Positions 43,460-56,100 of a DNA stretch of 64,000 nucleotides are shown here, in pieces. The notes below the pieces were generated by a model that searched no databases, had not been told where the DNA came from, and was given only the letters and a program-made list of their open reading frames with translations. The stretch is from NCBI GenBank assembly GCA_965115835.1, contig OZ220471.1, positions 1,798,001-1,862,000 on the forward strand, read 5' to 3'. The first letter of the stretch is position 1. Every line of letters starts with the position of its first letter. The translations under genes and the position numbers were made by a program. Origin of the DNA: Foliamicus sp965115835. GTDB lineage: Bacteria > Pseudomonadota > Gammaproteobacteria > Steroidobacterales > Foliamicaceae.

Positions 43460-45007
43460 ATGTCAACGAAACAACGCCCCCCCGTAATGACCACTACCGC
43501 CGGAGCGCCGGTGGCCGACAACCAGAATTCCCTGACTGCCGGTGAGCGCGGGCCGGTCCTGTTGCAGGACTATCAACTGATCGAGAAGCTGGCCCACCAG
43601 AACCGTGAGCGCATACCCGAGCGGGTCGTGCACGCCAAGGGCTGGGGCGCCTACGGCAGGTTCACCGTAACCAGCGACATCTCGCGTTACACGCGGGCCC
43701 AATGCCTGCAACCGGGCGCCGAATGCGAGGTCCTGGTGCGATTCTCCACGGTGGCCGGCGAATTGGGCGCCGCGGACGCCGAGCGCGATGTGCGCGGTTT
43801 TGCGGTCAAGTTCTATACGCCGGAAGGCAACTGGGACCTGGTGGGCAACAACACGCCCGTGTTCTTCATCCGCGATCCGCTGAAGTTCCCCGACTTCATC
43901 CGCACGCAAAAGCGTCACCCCAAGACCAACCTGCGCAATCCCGTGGCGATGTGGGACTTCTGGTCGCAGTCTCCGGAATCCCTGCACCAGATCACCATCC
44001 TGATGTCGGACCGCGGCTGCCCCACAGCGCCCATGTTCATGAACGGCTACGGTTCGCACACCTTCAGCCTGATCAATGCCGACAACGAGCGCTTCTGGGT
44101 GAAGTTCCACTTCAAGACCCGTCAGGGCCACCGGCACTACACCAATGCCGAGAGCGCCGAGGTAATCGGTCGCAGCCGGGAGTCCTGGCAGGAAGCCCTG
44201 TTCGGCGCGATCGAGCGCGGCGAATTCCCGCGCTGGGACCTCAAGGTGCAGATCATGCCGGAAGCGGATGCGGAGGATGCGGAGAAGACCCCGCACAACC
44301 CCTTCGACCTTACCAAGGTGTGGCCGCACAGCGACTACCCGCTGATTGATGTGGGCGTGATGGAACTGAACCGCAATCCGGAGAACTATTTCGCCGAAAT
44401 CGAACAGGCTGCGTTCTCGCCCTCGAACATCGTGCCTGGCATCGGTTTTTCGCCGGACAAGATGCTGCAGGCGCGCATCTTCTCGTATGCGGACGCACAC
44501 CGCTATCGCTTGGGGACGCACTACGAGGCACTGCCGGTCAACGCCCCGAAGCGCCCCGTGCGCCACTACCACAAGGACGGCGCCATGCGCTTTTTCGGAA
44601 CCCGGCACAGCAACCCGGACGCGTACTACGAGCCGAACAGCTTTGGCGGCCCGGCGCAGAGCGAAGCCCACGCCGAGCCGCCGCTGAACATTTCCGGCGC
44701 CGCCAACCGCTACGATCACCGCGAAGGCAACGACGACTACACGCAGGCCGGCGCCCTGTTCCGCCTGTTCGACGAGGCGCAGAAAGCCAGGCTGTTCAGC
44801 AACATTGCCGAGGCCATGCAGGGCGTGCCGGCAGGCATCGTCAGCCGGCAACTGGAACATTTCTCCAAGGCGGATCCTGCTTACGCGCAGGGTGTGCGCA
44901 GCGCTCTGGAAAAAATGAACGCCGATTCGGGTAATCTGGCGGATGTCATCCCTCTCTCCCTTGAGGAGCAAAGTGCACACCCTGCGCAACCCGAAGCCGC
45001 AAGCTGA
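43460..45007 (+). CDS. katA: Monofunctional heme catalase
   Basis: 515 residues, small-subunit catalase without the long C-terminal domain. Dismutes H2O2. Heme-pocket residues are present: distal His58 in RIPERVVHAKGWGAYG, Asn in WDLVGNNTPVFFIRD and proximal Tyr in ARIFSYADAHRYRLG. The N-terminus APVADNQNSLTAG and VWPHSDYPLIDVG fit the KatA clade. ATG 43460 has AAGGAG at good spacing. It is preceded by a likely OxyR-controlled promoter, so it should respond to peroxide. A hairpin terminator follows at 45145. Confidence 0.97.
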   Translation: MSTKQRPPVMTTTAGAPVADNQNSLTAGERGPVLLQDYQLIEKLAHQNRERIPERVVHAKGWGAYGRFTVTSDISRYTRAQCLQPGAECEVLVRFSTVAGELGAADAERDVRGFAVKFYTPEGNWDLVGNNTPVFFIRDPLKFPDFIRTQKRHPKTNLRNPVAMWDFWSQSPESLHQITILMSDRGCPTAPMFMNGYGSHTFSLINADNERFWVKFHFKTRQGHRHYTNAESAEVIGRSRESWQEALFGAIERGEFPRWDLKVQIMPEADAEDAEKTPHNPFDLTKVWPHSDYPLIDVGVMELNRNPENYFAEIEQAAFSPSNIVPGIGFSPDKMLQARIFSYADAHRYRLGTHYEALPVNAPKRPVRHYHKDGAMRFFGTRHSNPDAYYEPNSFGGPAQSEAHAEPPLNISGAANRYDHREGNDDYTQAGALFRLFDEAQKARLFSNIAEAMQGVPAGIVSRQLEHFSKADPAYAQGVRSALEKMNADSGNLADVIPLSLEEQSAHPAQPEAAS

Positions 45008-45029
45008 TTCCGCACAACCGGGCATGGAC

Positions 45030-45115
45030 GCTTCGCGCCCGTACAGGGGACGAAGGCCAGCGGCAAGCGCGCCGCGATGACCAGCAACACGCTTCGCGCC
45101 CGCACAGGGGCGAAG
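45030..45115 (+). repeat. Two imperfect palindromic units downstream of katA
   Basis: gcttcgcgcccgtacaggg at 45030 and gcttcgcgcccgcacaggg at 45091 are two copies, 61 bp apart, of a 25-bp unit whose halves (CTTCGCgCCC and GGGGCGAAG) are inverted repeats with one bulge. They may stabilise the katA transcript end or be REP-like. No further copies were noticed. Confidence 0.5.
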
Positions 45116-45144
45116 GCGTCCGGCCCTCTCGCAACGCCGGGTTC

Positions 45145-45177
45145 CTGCGAGGGCAAGGAAGCCCTCGCAGCAGCCTT
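45145..45177 (+). terminator. Rho-independent terminator of katA
   Basis: A perfect 10-bp stem CTGCGAGGGC/GCCCTCGCAG (45145-45154 and 45161-45170) with a 6-nt loop is followed within a few bases by CCTTTTCCTC. The T run is short but the stem is strong. It lies just before yggS. Confidence 0.65.
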
Positions 45178-45189
45178 TTCCTCGCCACG

Positions 45190-45882
45190 ATGACCCGGCG
45201 AGGCCGCGCCGTGGACCCGAATGAAATCGCCGCGCGTCTGGCCGCCATCAGAGAAAGGATCGCCCTTGCCGCCGGGAAAACCTCGGAGGAAATCCGGCTG
45301 GTGGCGGTTACCAAGGCCCACGGCAAGGATATGGTACGGGCGGCGACAGCGGCCGGTCTTTCCGACTTCGGCGAGAACTATATCCGGGAGGGCATCGCCA
45401 AGATGGAAGCCGCCGGGCCGGGCGCAAACTGGCACTTCATCGGCCGCGTGCAGTCCAACAAGACCCGCGCGGCGGCAACACACTACGACTGGGTTCACAC
45501 GCTGATACACGAGCGCACGGCCTTGCGGCTCAACGCCCAGCGTCCGCCGGGATTACCGCCTCTCAGTGTCTGCCTGCAGGTGCGCATGCAGGAAGAGGAC
45601 ACCCGCCCTGCGCTTTCTCCCGGCGCGGTTCCCGAGTTGGCGTCGCTGGTCGCCGCGCAGCCCCGGCTGCGACTGCGCGGCCTCATGGGCCTTCCCCTGC
45701 CCGGTGCGCCCGCCAAAGCCTACCTTCGCCTGCGCGCCCTCTTCGACGAACTCAACGCGGCCGGCATGAACCTCGACACGCTGTCCATGGGCATGACCGG
45801 CGACCTCGAAATCGCTACCGAATGCGGCGCCACGCTGGTGCGGGTAGGCGCCGGACTGTTCGGCCCCCGCCCGCCCCGCTGA
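45190..45882 (+). CDS. yggS: YggS/PLPBP-family PLP-binding homeostasis protein
   Basis: 230 residues from ATG 45190; GTG 45211 is a possible alternative. Alanine-racemase-like fold with the PLP lysine in LVAVTKAHGKD, FGENYIREG, WHFIGRVQSNKTR and LSMGMTGDLEIAT. It binds PLP and helps keep B6 vitamers and amino acids in balance, without known catalysis. The family usually has VQExxxK where here the segment reads GENYIREGIAK. It follows the katA terminator and is convergent with the giant adhesin gene. Confidence 0.92.
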   Translation: MTRRGRAVDPNEIAARLAAIRERIALAAGKTSEEIRLVAVTKAHGKDMVRAATAAGLSDFGENYIREGIAKMEAAGPGANWHFIGRVQSNKTRAAATHYDWVHTLIHERTALRLNAQRPPGLPPLSVCLQVRMQEEDTRPALSPGAVPELASLVAAQPRLRLRGLMGLPLPGAPAKAYLRLRALFDELNAAGMNLDTLSMGMTGDLEIATECGATLVRVGAGLFGPRPPR

Positions 45883-46005
45883 AGCAGGCAAGCACGCTCT
45901 TTCCCGCTTGCGCTGATATTACGAAGCCCTGGCTGGCTGCCCGCGCCGGGCGCTGATCCGCCGAACGCAACGCCGCCTCCTTGCAGCCAGCCTCCCGGGG
46001 TTGTT

Positions 46006-47195
46006 TTACCAGCGGCCTCGAACCTTGATGTCGAGGCGGTGGTCGGCCGGTTCCTGCAAAGCTTCGCGCCGCACGGCCTCGATCGTCACGTCGAGATCGG
46101 GCGCGCCCAACGCCAGCTCCGGCGTGAGGCGCCAGCCCACGCCCACTTCGCGCGCGCCGGCCGAAACGCCGTAGCTCAACTGCGGCGCGCCAACGAACCG
46201 CCCCCGGAAGACCGGCAAGCCGTAGCCCGCTTCCATCGTCCAGCGACCGCTCTGATCGCTGCCCAGGCGACGCGACAGCGGATCGTGGGCAAACAAGGCG
46301 TCCAGACCGCCGCTGGCCGCAGAGCCGAGGTCCTGGCGCAGCGCCAGGGTCAGGCCCAGGGCCGAGTCCGGCCGGGGATCGTAGGCCAGCGAGGCCGAAA
46401 AACCCCGATCCCTCATCGCGCCGTCCTCGTGGGTCAGCAACGCCCGCCCCTCAACGCTGAACTCGATGCCCAGGCGCGGATCGCTCCACGCAAGCCCGCC
46501 GCCGATTTCCACCCCAAAGCCGGTTTCCGCAGCGCCGCTGTCACGTCGTGCGCCAATCTCCAGCTTCGGCGTCAAGCCGCCGCCGCCGGGCAGCGCAAAC
46601 CGCTTGCTGCCTTCCAGGCCCAGCCGCAGCCGGCCGACGCCTGCCTCCGCGCCCACCAGACCGTCCGTGCGGGCCGAGGTGGTGCGCGCCCACAGGGCGT
46701 CCGACACCAGCGACAGCGAACCGCCGTTCGCGAACGACAACAACTCGCCGCTCGCCCCGGCCGCCGCCATGGTCCAGCCAATCGCCGTCTCCAGGGACTC
46801 GGCCGCACCCGGCGCCAGCGTGATGGCGCCGCTGCCGTGGCCGACCGCGCCCCACAGCGACAGCCGTTCGGAAAGACGCCAGGAAGCATACGGAATCGCC
46901 GCCGTCAACGAAGCCTCGATACCGCCGTCCGTCCCCGGCGTGGCTGACGCACCGCGATAGCCGCCGGCGCTGCGGCTTTGCGACAGCGCCACACCCGCCA
47001 GCCAGCGGCCCCTCGCGTAGTCCACCCCCAGCAGCGCCGTGGTCACCTCGCCGTCCAGACCCACTTCGCCCTCGCGACCGTCGAAGCTCGACTGCGAGCC
47101 GCGCCCCCAGAACCCGAGAACGCCGCCGAACGTGTCCTCCTCGCGGGTGTAGGTAAAGCGGCTGCCCGCCAGCAATTGCCCGAGACCCGTCTCCG
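46006..47195 (-). repeat. Barrel cassette, near-identical to 11610-12805
   Basis: Second copy of the roughly 1.2-kb barrel-coding repeat, same orientation. The block at about 46637-46696 is identical over 60 bp to 12241-12300. Divergence begins sharply in the linker upstream of LLAGSRFTYT, and also in the last dozen codons. Confidence 0.9.
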
Positions 47196-50100
47196 ATGCG
47201 CCGTCCTCGAACCGCCCCGGCTGACCCGGGAACGACGAACCGCCGTCCATACCCGGCTGCGCCGGATACCCCGGGGACGCTCCCGCGCCACCGCCGAAAG
47301 TCCCGGAACCCGAAACTCCGCCCATCGTGTAGCTACCGCTCAGGGGGCTGCCAATCGAGTGGCCAGCCATGGCGCCGAACCGATCCGCCAGACAGTCACG
47401 CTCCGCTGCTGCACCGGCGCCGGGCAACGCGCTGTCGCCAGTCGCTTCCGCCGCCACCCCGTCGCCCGAACCGCAGGCGCCCGCCGCCGAAACCGGATCG
47501 CCGCCGATCGCGTAGCCGCCGAACGTGCCCCGGAAACCCGGCACACGAGCGAACTCACCGGTGCGACCAACGCGCTCGGCAATGCCGTCGAGCGCACCCT
47601 CGGCCACCGTGCGACCGAAACGACCGAGCCACGACTGCGGCATCGGGTCGGAGTTGACAATCACGCCGGTCGCCTCGCCGTCCGCAATAACGCCGCCTTC
47701 CGCATCCGACAGCAGAATCGCAAAGGTCTCTCGGCCCTCGTCGTGCGAATCGTCCAGGGTCTCGATACGAATCTCCGCACGAACAACGCCCGGCGCAAAC
47801 CGCGCAACCCCAGAGGCCTGCACAAAGTCCGAGCCGGACTCCGCGCTCCCGTAGTCCCCGCCCGAAGCCGGACGCCAGGACACGCTCACCTCACGCGCCG
47901 ACGGCGCCGACAGCGTGAGCGCGAATACCAGGGTCTCCCCCTCGTCGGCGGAAGCATCGGCAATGGAAATCTCCGGTGTCCCGAACGGCGTCGCAAACAC
48001 CCGGGGAGAGCGCTCGCCCGCACCGGAGGCATTCACCGCACGAATCCGGAACCGATACTTCACGCCGTTGTCCAGACCCGTCACCGTGTAACTCGTGGTG
48101 GCCGCGCCGGAACCCGCCATATCCGTCCAGGCGCTCCACCTGGCCGTACCACGACGCACCCGCAGCTGCCAGTGAGTGATCGTGGAGTCCCCCGGATCGC
48201 TCCACGAAAGCGCCACCTCGCCGTCGCCCGCCTCGGCCTCAAAACCCTGCGGCTGTCCGGGCGCCGACGCAGGCGGCCCCGCCGAACCCGCCGGATCACG
48301 ACTCCCCTCCGCGCCCCCCGGCGACATGGTCTTGTCGTCCTCGGTCACCGTGATCGTGACGCTGTCAATGCTCACCGAGTCGTAGCCGCCCCCGCTGGCC
48401 GTGTGGCTCAGCGTCACCGCCACGTCGTCCTCCATGTCGGCGTCCTCGAGAACCCACACCCGCACCAACTGCGGAATGTCCCAGTTCGACGTGGTGAACA
48501 CAAGACGACCCCAGTTGCTGCCGTCGGAACCCTGACCCTGGGTGGTGAAGGTCACATCGCCCGATCTCCCCTCCGCAACCACCGTCACATCATCGCTCGG
48601 CGCCGCATCCAGCACCACCGTGTAGGTCGCCGTGCCGCCCTCGTCCACCGTCAGCGTCGTCGGCGTCACCGTCACTCCCTTGGGCGTCGTCACCACCGGC
48701 GGTGATCCCGATGCGCCGTCGTTGAGCGTACCCTCCGCCACAACATCATCGCCCAGCTTGTAGCCGTTCCAGGCGCTGTTGTCCACCAGCGTGATCGTGT
48801 AGCTCTCCGCACCCTCCGAAGCGGCCGTGTCGGAGCTGGTCGGGATCAATACCGTCCCGGTCGTGCCCCCCTCGCTGCCAAAGTCCGCATCGAAGAACTG
48901 CGTCAGGTCGCCGGGAATGTCGTCCGCGTCGAAATCGCTCGAACTCCGAGCCGAAAGCGTCAGTTCCACCGGCAACACGCCCGTCACTTCACGATCCGAA
49001 GTGACCGTCAGGCTGATGTCCGACCCCTCCGTCACCGCCGCCGGATCGTCCGCCAGCGTCAGCGTCGCCGTGGTGTCCACCACCGTCACGCTGACATCGT
49101 CCGCCTCCACATCGGCGTAGTTGGTGCCCGGAGCGCTCACGTCGAGTCGAGTGGTCCAGCCGCGGTCGCCCTCATCGTCACTCACGACGGCATACTCGGT
49201 CACCCTCTGCGGCTCATCCCAGTTGTAGGGCTCGAACACCAGCTCGCCTATATCCCGGTCGTCAAGGCCCTCGACCACGGACGTGATCTCCACCGTGACC
49301 GTCCCGGTCGGCCTCGCTCCCGCCAGCACCACCGCAAACTTGGCCCCGCTGCCCTCGTTGATCGTCAACTCCGTCGGCGTCACCACCACTCGCGGAGCGT
49401 TCGCATCAAGCGGCGTCGCCGTCACTTCCGCCGACTCCGCCCCGTTGTTGGAACCCGCCACCGCACGAATCTGGAAGCGATATTCGCTGCCGTTGTCCAG
49501 ACTCGACACCGTATGACTCGTGGTACCGGCGCTCGAACCGGAAATGTCGGACCACGAACCCCAGACCACGCCCACCTTGCCGTAACGCAACTGCCACACG
49601 GTGATGTTCTCGTTGCCCGGGTCGGTCCACGACAACGTCACCTGCGCATCGCCCGCGCTGGCAGACAAGCCTTCGGGCGCCGGAAGAGTCGGCGACGGCG
49701 ACGGCTCGGTCACCGTCACTTCGACATCGTCGATGTTCAATGACGGGCCGTAGTTCGTGTCGCTGCTGGCCGATGCGTGCGTCAAGGTCGCGCTGTCGTT
49801 GGTCGTGTCCGAGTCGGTAGCCGCATTCACCGTCACCGTCTGCGCGGTCTTCCAGTTCGACGGCGTGAACGTCAACGGCGAACCCGTCACCGTCACATCG
49901 CCCGATTCGCCGCCCACTGTCACCGTCACGTCCGACGAGGGCTTCGTGTCCAGCTTCACCGTGTAGGTATTGCTGCCGCCCTCGGCAACCGTCACAGTGC
50001 TCGGCGTGATCGTCACCCCCGCCGTGTCGTCGTCGGTGATCGTGCCGGTCGCTTCGAGTCTCGTCCCGCCGCCGGCAAAGACCACGCGATGGTCATTCGT

Positions 50101-53100
50101 GCGGATGTTGTTCAACCGCAGCGTAAAGGTCTCATTGTCCTCATCCGCCTCATCGCCCAGAACATCCACCCTCACCGTCTGGCTCAGGGACGCGCCGGTC
50201 GCATCCGCCGCGAATACCACCTTCCGGTTCGCCTGAAAATGCCTGAAGTCCTTTCCGGGACCCGCCTCGGCCGTGCCCTCCCGGGCAACCGCGTCCACCT
50301 GAACCGGGTGACTCGGAGAACCGCTCAGCGTCACCGTGAAGTTCAGGGCCGTCCGCCCCGAGTCCCCTTCGACCACCTCCGCGTCCGCCACCGAAATCTC
50401 ATGACCGGTCGCCGTGGCGTCATCATCGTCGGTGATCGTGCCGGTCGCTTCGAGTCTCGACTCGCCGCCGGCAAAGACCACGCGACTGTCGGCCGTGCGC
50501 AGGTTGTTCAACAGCAGCGTAAAGGTCTCGTTGTCCTCGTCCACCTCATCGCCCAGCACCTGCACCGCCACCGTCTTGCTCAAGGACGCGCCGGTCGCAT
50601 TCGCCTCGAAGACAATCTTCCGATCCCTGAAACCGATGAAGTCCTGGCCAGGCCCCCAGCCTCCCTTGGCCGCATCGCCCGAATCCTTGGCCCAAGCCGT
50701 CGCCTTGATCTCAACCTGATGACTCGGCGAACCGCTCAACGTCACCGTGAAGTTCATGGCCGTCTTGTGAGAGTCGCCCTCCGTGACACTCGCATTCGCC
50801 ACCGAAATGGTGTGGCCGGTGGAAGTCGTGTCGTCGTCGTCGGTGATCGTACCGGTCGCTTCGAGTCTCGACTCGCCGCCGGCAAAGGCCACGCGACTGT
50901 CGGTCGTGCGCAGGACGTTCAACCGCAGCGTAAAGGTCTCGTCGTCCTCTTCGACCTCGTCGCCCAGTATCTTCACCGTCACCGTCTTGCTCAGCGCCGC
51001 GCCGGTCGCGTTCGCCGCAAACACCAGTTTCCGTCTCTGGAAACCGATGAAGTCCCGGCCAGCCCCCTTGCCTCCCTTGGCCGTATCGCCCGAGCCCTTG
51101 GCCCACGCCGTCGCCTGAATCTCGACCTGATGACTCGGCGAACCGCTCAACGTCACCGTGAAGTTCATGTCCGTCTCGCCGGAGTCGCCCTCCATGACGC
51201 TCACGTCCGCCACCGAAATCGTCAGAGCCGCAGCCACGGTCTGCGTCACCGTCAACACCACATCCTTCGTGTCCGTGTTGCCGTTGCCGTCCGACGCCGT
51301 CACCGTCATCGTGTACGTGCCCGGCGCCGTCGTAGTGAAGGTGAGCTGCGCCGCATTCAGCGCCGTACCGTTCGGAATCGCCGGCGTCGTCTCGCCCGCC
51401 TTGCGCGTCCACGCGTACGTCACCGTGTCCCCGTCGCCGTCCGTCGCCGACGCCGTGATGTCCACATCCTCGCCCACCGTCACCGTCTGGGCCGTCAGCG
51501 ACGCCAGCACCGGCGAAGCGTCGTCGTCCTCGATCGTGCCACTCGCCGTGGCCGGGTCCGGCAGCGTCGCGCCAACCGCATTGCTCAGCTTCAGCACCAC
51601 CGTCTCGTCGGTCTCGTCGGACTCGTCGCCGGTCACCGCAACCGTGACGGTCTGCGCCAGGGCCGCCCCGGTGCTGCCCGCGGCAAAGGTCAGCGTACCC
51701 GCCGTCAGGGCGGTGAAGTCCGTGCCCGAGGTCGCCGTCGAGGCGCCGCTGTCCACCGCGTAGTCCACCGTCACCTGCCGGCCGCTGGTCGCACCCAGCG
51801 TCACCGTGAACACCATGTCCGTGCTGCCCGAATCGCCCTCCGTCACCGCCGCCGGCGCCGCAATCGACAGGGCCGGCGGATCGTCGTTGTCGGTGATCGT
51901 GCCCGTTGCGGTGGCGTCGGACAGCGTCACCCCGGACGACGGATCCGACAGCGTCACCGTGAACGTCTCGTCCGGCTCGTCCAGCGCGTCGTCCGTCACC
52001 GACACCGTGATCGTCGCGGTCGTCGCACTCGCCGCGATCGTCGCCACCGTCGCCGTCGTCACCGCCGTGAAGTCCGCCCCCGCCGTCGCCGTGTCCCCGC
52101 TCGCCGCCGTCACCGTGTACTTGAAGCTGATCCCCGAGGCGGGCGCCGGCGCCGCCGTCACCGTGAACGCGAACGTGCCGTCCTCCGCCGCCGTCACGTC
52201 CGCGATGCTCAGAGCCGGCGGTATCGGCGTCGCCTTCACATGGTCCGACCACGAAGACTGCGCGCTGCCCGCACGCGCGAACATCCGGAACGTGTACTCC
52301 GTGCCGTTCGTCAGACCCGACACCACCGTGCTCGTCGTGCTGCCCCCCGTCACGGTCTGCGTCGACGTCCAGCTCGTGCCGCCGTCGCTGCTCGACTGGT
52401 AGCCCCACGCCGTCACGCCCGAACCCGGCTGCGAAGGCCAGCTCAGCGTCACCTGGCCGTCGCCCGCCGTCGCCGTCACCACCGGCTTCACCAGCACCAG
52501 GGGCGTCGCCGTCACCACCGGCGACGGCACACCCAAGCCGCCGCTGTTCTTCGCGCGGATACGGAAACGGTACGTGCTGCCGTTGTCCAGACTCGTCACC
52601 GTGTGACTCGTCGTGCTCGCGTCCGAACCCGAGATCGGTGTCCACGAACCCCAGGTCTCACCCTGCTTGCTGTAGCGCAACTGCCAGACGCTGATGCTCG
52701 CGTCCTCCGGATCGTCCCACGTCAACTCCACCCGGGCGTTGCCGGGACTCGCACTGAAGTTCGTCGGCGCCGCCGGCGCCGGCGGCTGCGGCGTCGCCTT
52801 CACGAAGTCCGACCACGCCGACTGCACGCCCGGACCCACCGCCGCGAACATCCGGAACGTGTACTCCGTGTCGTTCGTCAGACCCGTCACCACCGTGCTC
52901 GTCGCGCTCGCGCCCGTCACCGTCTGCGACGCGCTCCACGTCGAACCGCCGTCGCTGCTGTACTGGTACGTCCAGGTCGCGATCGCTATCCCCGGCTGCA
53001 ACCGCCAGCCCAGCGTCACCTGACCGTCGCCAGCCGTCGCCGTCAGCACCGGCTTCGCAGGATTCGCCTGCGGCGTCGCCGTCACCACCGACGACTGCGC

Positions 53101-56100
53101 GCCGTCGCCGCTGGGGTTCACCGCGCGGATGCGGAAACTGTACGCGCTGCCGTTCTCCAGACCCGACACCGTGTGGTCCGTCGTCTCCGCGTCCGAATCG
53201 GCAATCGCCGTCCACGAACCCCAGGCGTTGCTCCCCTCCTTCTGCTGCAGCTCGTAACCCGTGATCGAAGCGTCCTCCGGATCGTCCCACGACAGAGCCG
53301 CCTGGGCGTTCCCTGCCGTCGCCTCGAAACCCGACGGCGCCGACGGCAGCGAATCGTCGTCCGTGATCGTGCCCGCCGCCGCCGCATCGGAAATCGTCAC
53401 TCCGGTAGACGGCGACGACAGCGTCACCGTGAACGTCTCGGCGCCCTCCACCAGGACATCGTCCGTCAACGACACCGTGATCGTCGCGCTGGTCGCCGAC
53501 GCCGCGATCGTCGCCTCGGTCGCCGTCGACACCCCGGTGAAGTCCGTACCCGCAGTCGCCGTGTCCCCGCTCTCCGCCGTCACCGTGTACCGGAACGTGA
53601 TCGGCGAACTCGGCGCCGGAGTCGCCGTCACCGTGAACGACATCGTCCCCGCAGCCTCCGCCGCCGTCGCATCCGCGATGCTCAGCGAAACCGCGGTCGT
53701 TGTCGCCGCCGTCGGCGTCGCCGTGATCCCGGCGGCAGCCTTGCCGAACTCACTCAGGGTCTCCGCCCGAACCTGGAACGTGTACTTCGTACCGTTCTTC
53801 AGACCCGTCACCGTGTGGGTCGTCGTGCTCGCGTCGCCGGAAACAGCCTGCCAGTTGCCGTACGCGCCGGAGCCCGCTTTCTGACGGTAGTTCCAGCGGC
53901 GGATGCGGTCGTCATCCGAACTGTCCCACGACAGCGTCACCCGACCGTCACCCGATGTCGCCGTGAAACCCGTCGGCGCCTCGGGCGGACCCCGTACCGG
54001 CGTCGCCGTCACCTCCGACGACGCACCCTTGCCGCCGGCGTTCTCCGCCCGAACCTGGAACGTGTACTCCGTGCCGTTCACAAGACCCGTCACCGTGTGG
54101 CTCGTCGTCCCCGCGCCGGAACCGTCGATCGCCGTCCAATCGCCGTATGCGCCCCCATCCGGCTTCAGACGGTACTCCCAGCCGGTGATCGTCCTGTCCC
54201 CCTGATCACGCCACCGCAACGCCACCTGACTGTCGCCGTCACTCGTCGCCAGACCCTGCGGAGCCCCGGGCGGCGTCAGCGGCGTCGCCGACACCCGCGA
54301 CGACCAGTGGCCGCCCACGGTACCGAACGCGCGCACCTGGAAGTGATAGGCGGAACTGTTCGTCAGGCCCGTCACCACCACGCTCGTCGTCTCCGCATCG
54401 GAACCGGTCACGTCCGTCGCCGCGCCCCAGGCGCTCGCGCCGGCCAGCTTCCTGCGGTACTGCCACTTCGTGATCGAAGCGTTGCCCGGGTCCGCCCACG
54501 ACAGCGTCACCCGACCGTTGCCCGCCTTCGCGCCCACCCCCGTCGGCCTCGCGAACGGCTCGACGCTCGGCGTCGCGCTCAGGCCCGTCGAAGCCGGACC
54601 CGCGCCCTGGTCGTTCACTGCCCGCACCTGGAACGTGTACGGCGTACCGTTCGTCAGACCGGTGAACACATGACTCGTCGTCTCCGCATCGGAACCCGAG
54701 ATGTTCGTCCATGCAGCAGGCCAGGCGCCGGCGCTGTCCAGCTTCCGCCGCGACTGCCACTTCGTGACGCTCGGGTCCCCGAGGGCGCGCCAGATCACCC
54801 GCACCTGACCGTCGCCCGGCTCGCTGGACGTCAGCTCCGGCTGCAAGGGAACACCCGCTGTCGGCGTCGCCGTCACTGCCGAAGAGGCCGCGCTGGCGGC
54901 GCTGCCGCTCCTTGAGCGAATCTGGAACGAGTACTCCGTACCGTTGCTCAACCCCGGCGCCGAGTAGCTGGTCGTGGTCGCCCCGGAACCGCTCATCGCC
55001 GTCCACTCGCCGTAGTTCCCGCCGTCAGGCTTCTGACGGTACTCCCAGCCCGTCAGCGTCGGATTCGCCGCGGCCGTCCAGCTCAGCTTCACGTGCCGGT
55101 TGCCCGCCGCCGCCTGCAGACCCGCCGGCGGCGCCAGCGGACCGAACCAGATGTGAGCGACCACCGACTCCGGACCCGCCTTCGCCCCGTTGAGCGCGCG
55201 CACCCGCACGTTGCGCAATCCCGTCAACGGCGGAAGACCCGGCGGCGACAGGTTGAACGCCCTGAAGACCGTCTGCGGCTGATCGCTGTTGGACAGGGCC
55301 AGGTTCCCCAAGGCAACCCAGGACACGTCGCTCCACTCCTGGGCGGCGGTCTTGACCTGCATCTCCGCCTTCGGAACCGGCCCGCAGTTGGCCGGCACGC
55401 TCACCGTCAAGAACAGTATTCTCCGATTCCGCTGGCTCAACGACGAAATCGCAATCCTGCACGGCGCCGCGGTCGACGGCGTCGTGTCCGTCACCGTCAC
55501 CGACACATCCTCGATGCTCAGCGATGAACCGTAGTTCGTGTCCGTGCTCGACGCCGCGTGCGTCAGCGTCGCCGCGTCGTTCGTCGTGTCCGTATCAGAC
55601 CCGGCGTTCACCGTCACCGTCTGCGCCGTGCCGTAGTTCGACGGCGTGAACGTCAACGGCGAACCCGTAACCGTCACCTCGCCCGACTCGCCGCCCACTG
55701 TCACCGTCACGTCCGCCGTCGGCTCCGTGTCCAGCTTCACCGTGTAGCTGCCGTTGCTGCCTTCATTCACCGTCAGCGACGTCGGCGAGACCGTCACGCC
55801 CGCCGTGTCGTCGTCCGTGATCGTGCCTGTCGCGGTGGCCGGGTTCGGCAGGGTCGCGCCAACCGCATTGCTCAGCTTCAGCACCACCGTCTCGTCCGCC
55901 TCGTCGATCTCGTCGCCGGTCACCGCAACGGTGACGGTCTGCGCCAGGGCGGACCCGGTGCTGCCGGCGGCAAAGGTCAGGGCGCCCGACGCCAGGGCGG
56001 TGAAGTCCGTGCCCGAGGTCGCCGTCGAGGCGCCGCTGTCCACCGCGTAGCCCACCGTCACCTGCCGGCCGCTGGTCGCGCCCAGCGTCACCGTGAACAC

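Noticed and set aside
50021..51215. CRISPR-like or satellite repeat
   Set aside because: The repeats are long, in frame and diverged as coding units; there are no short repeats with unique spacers.
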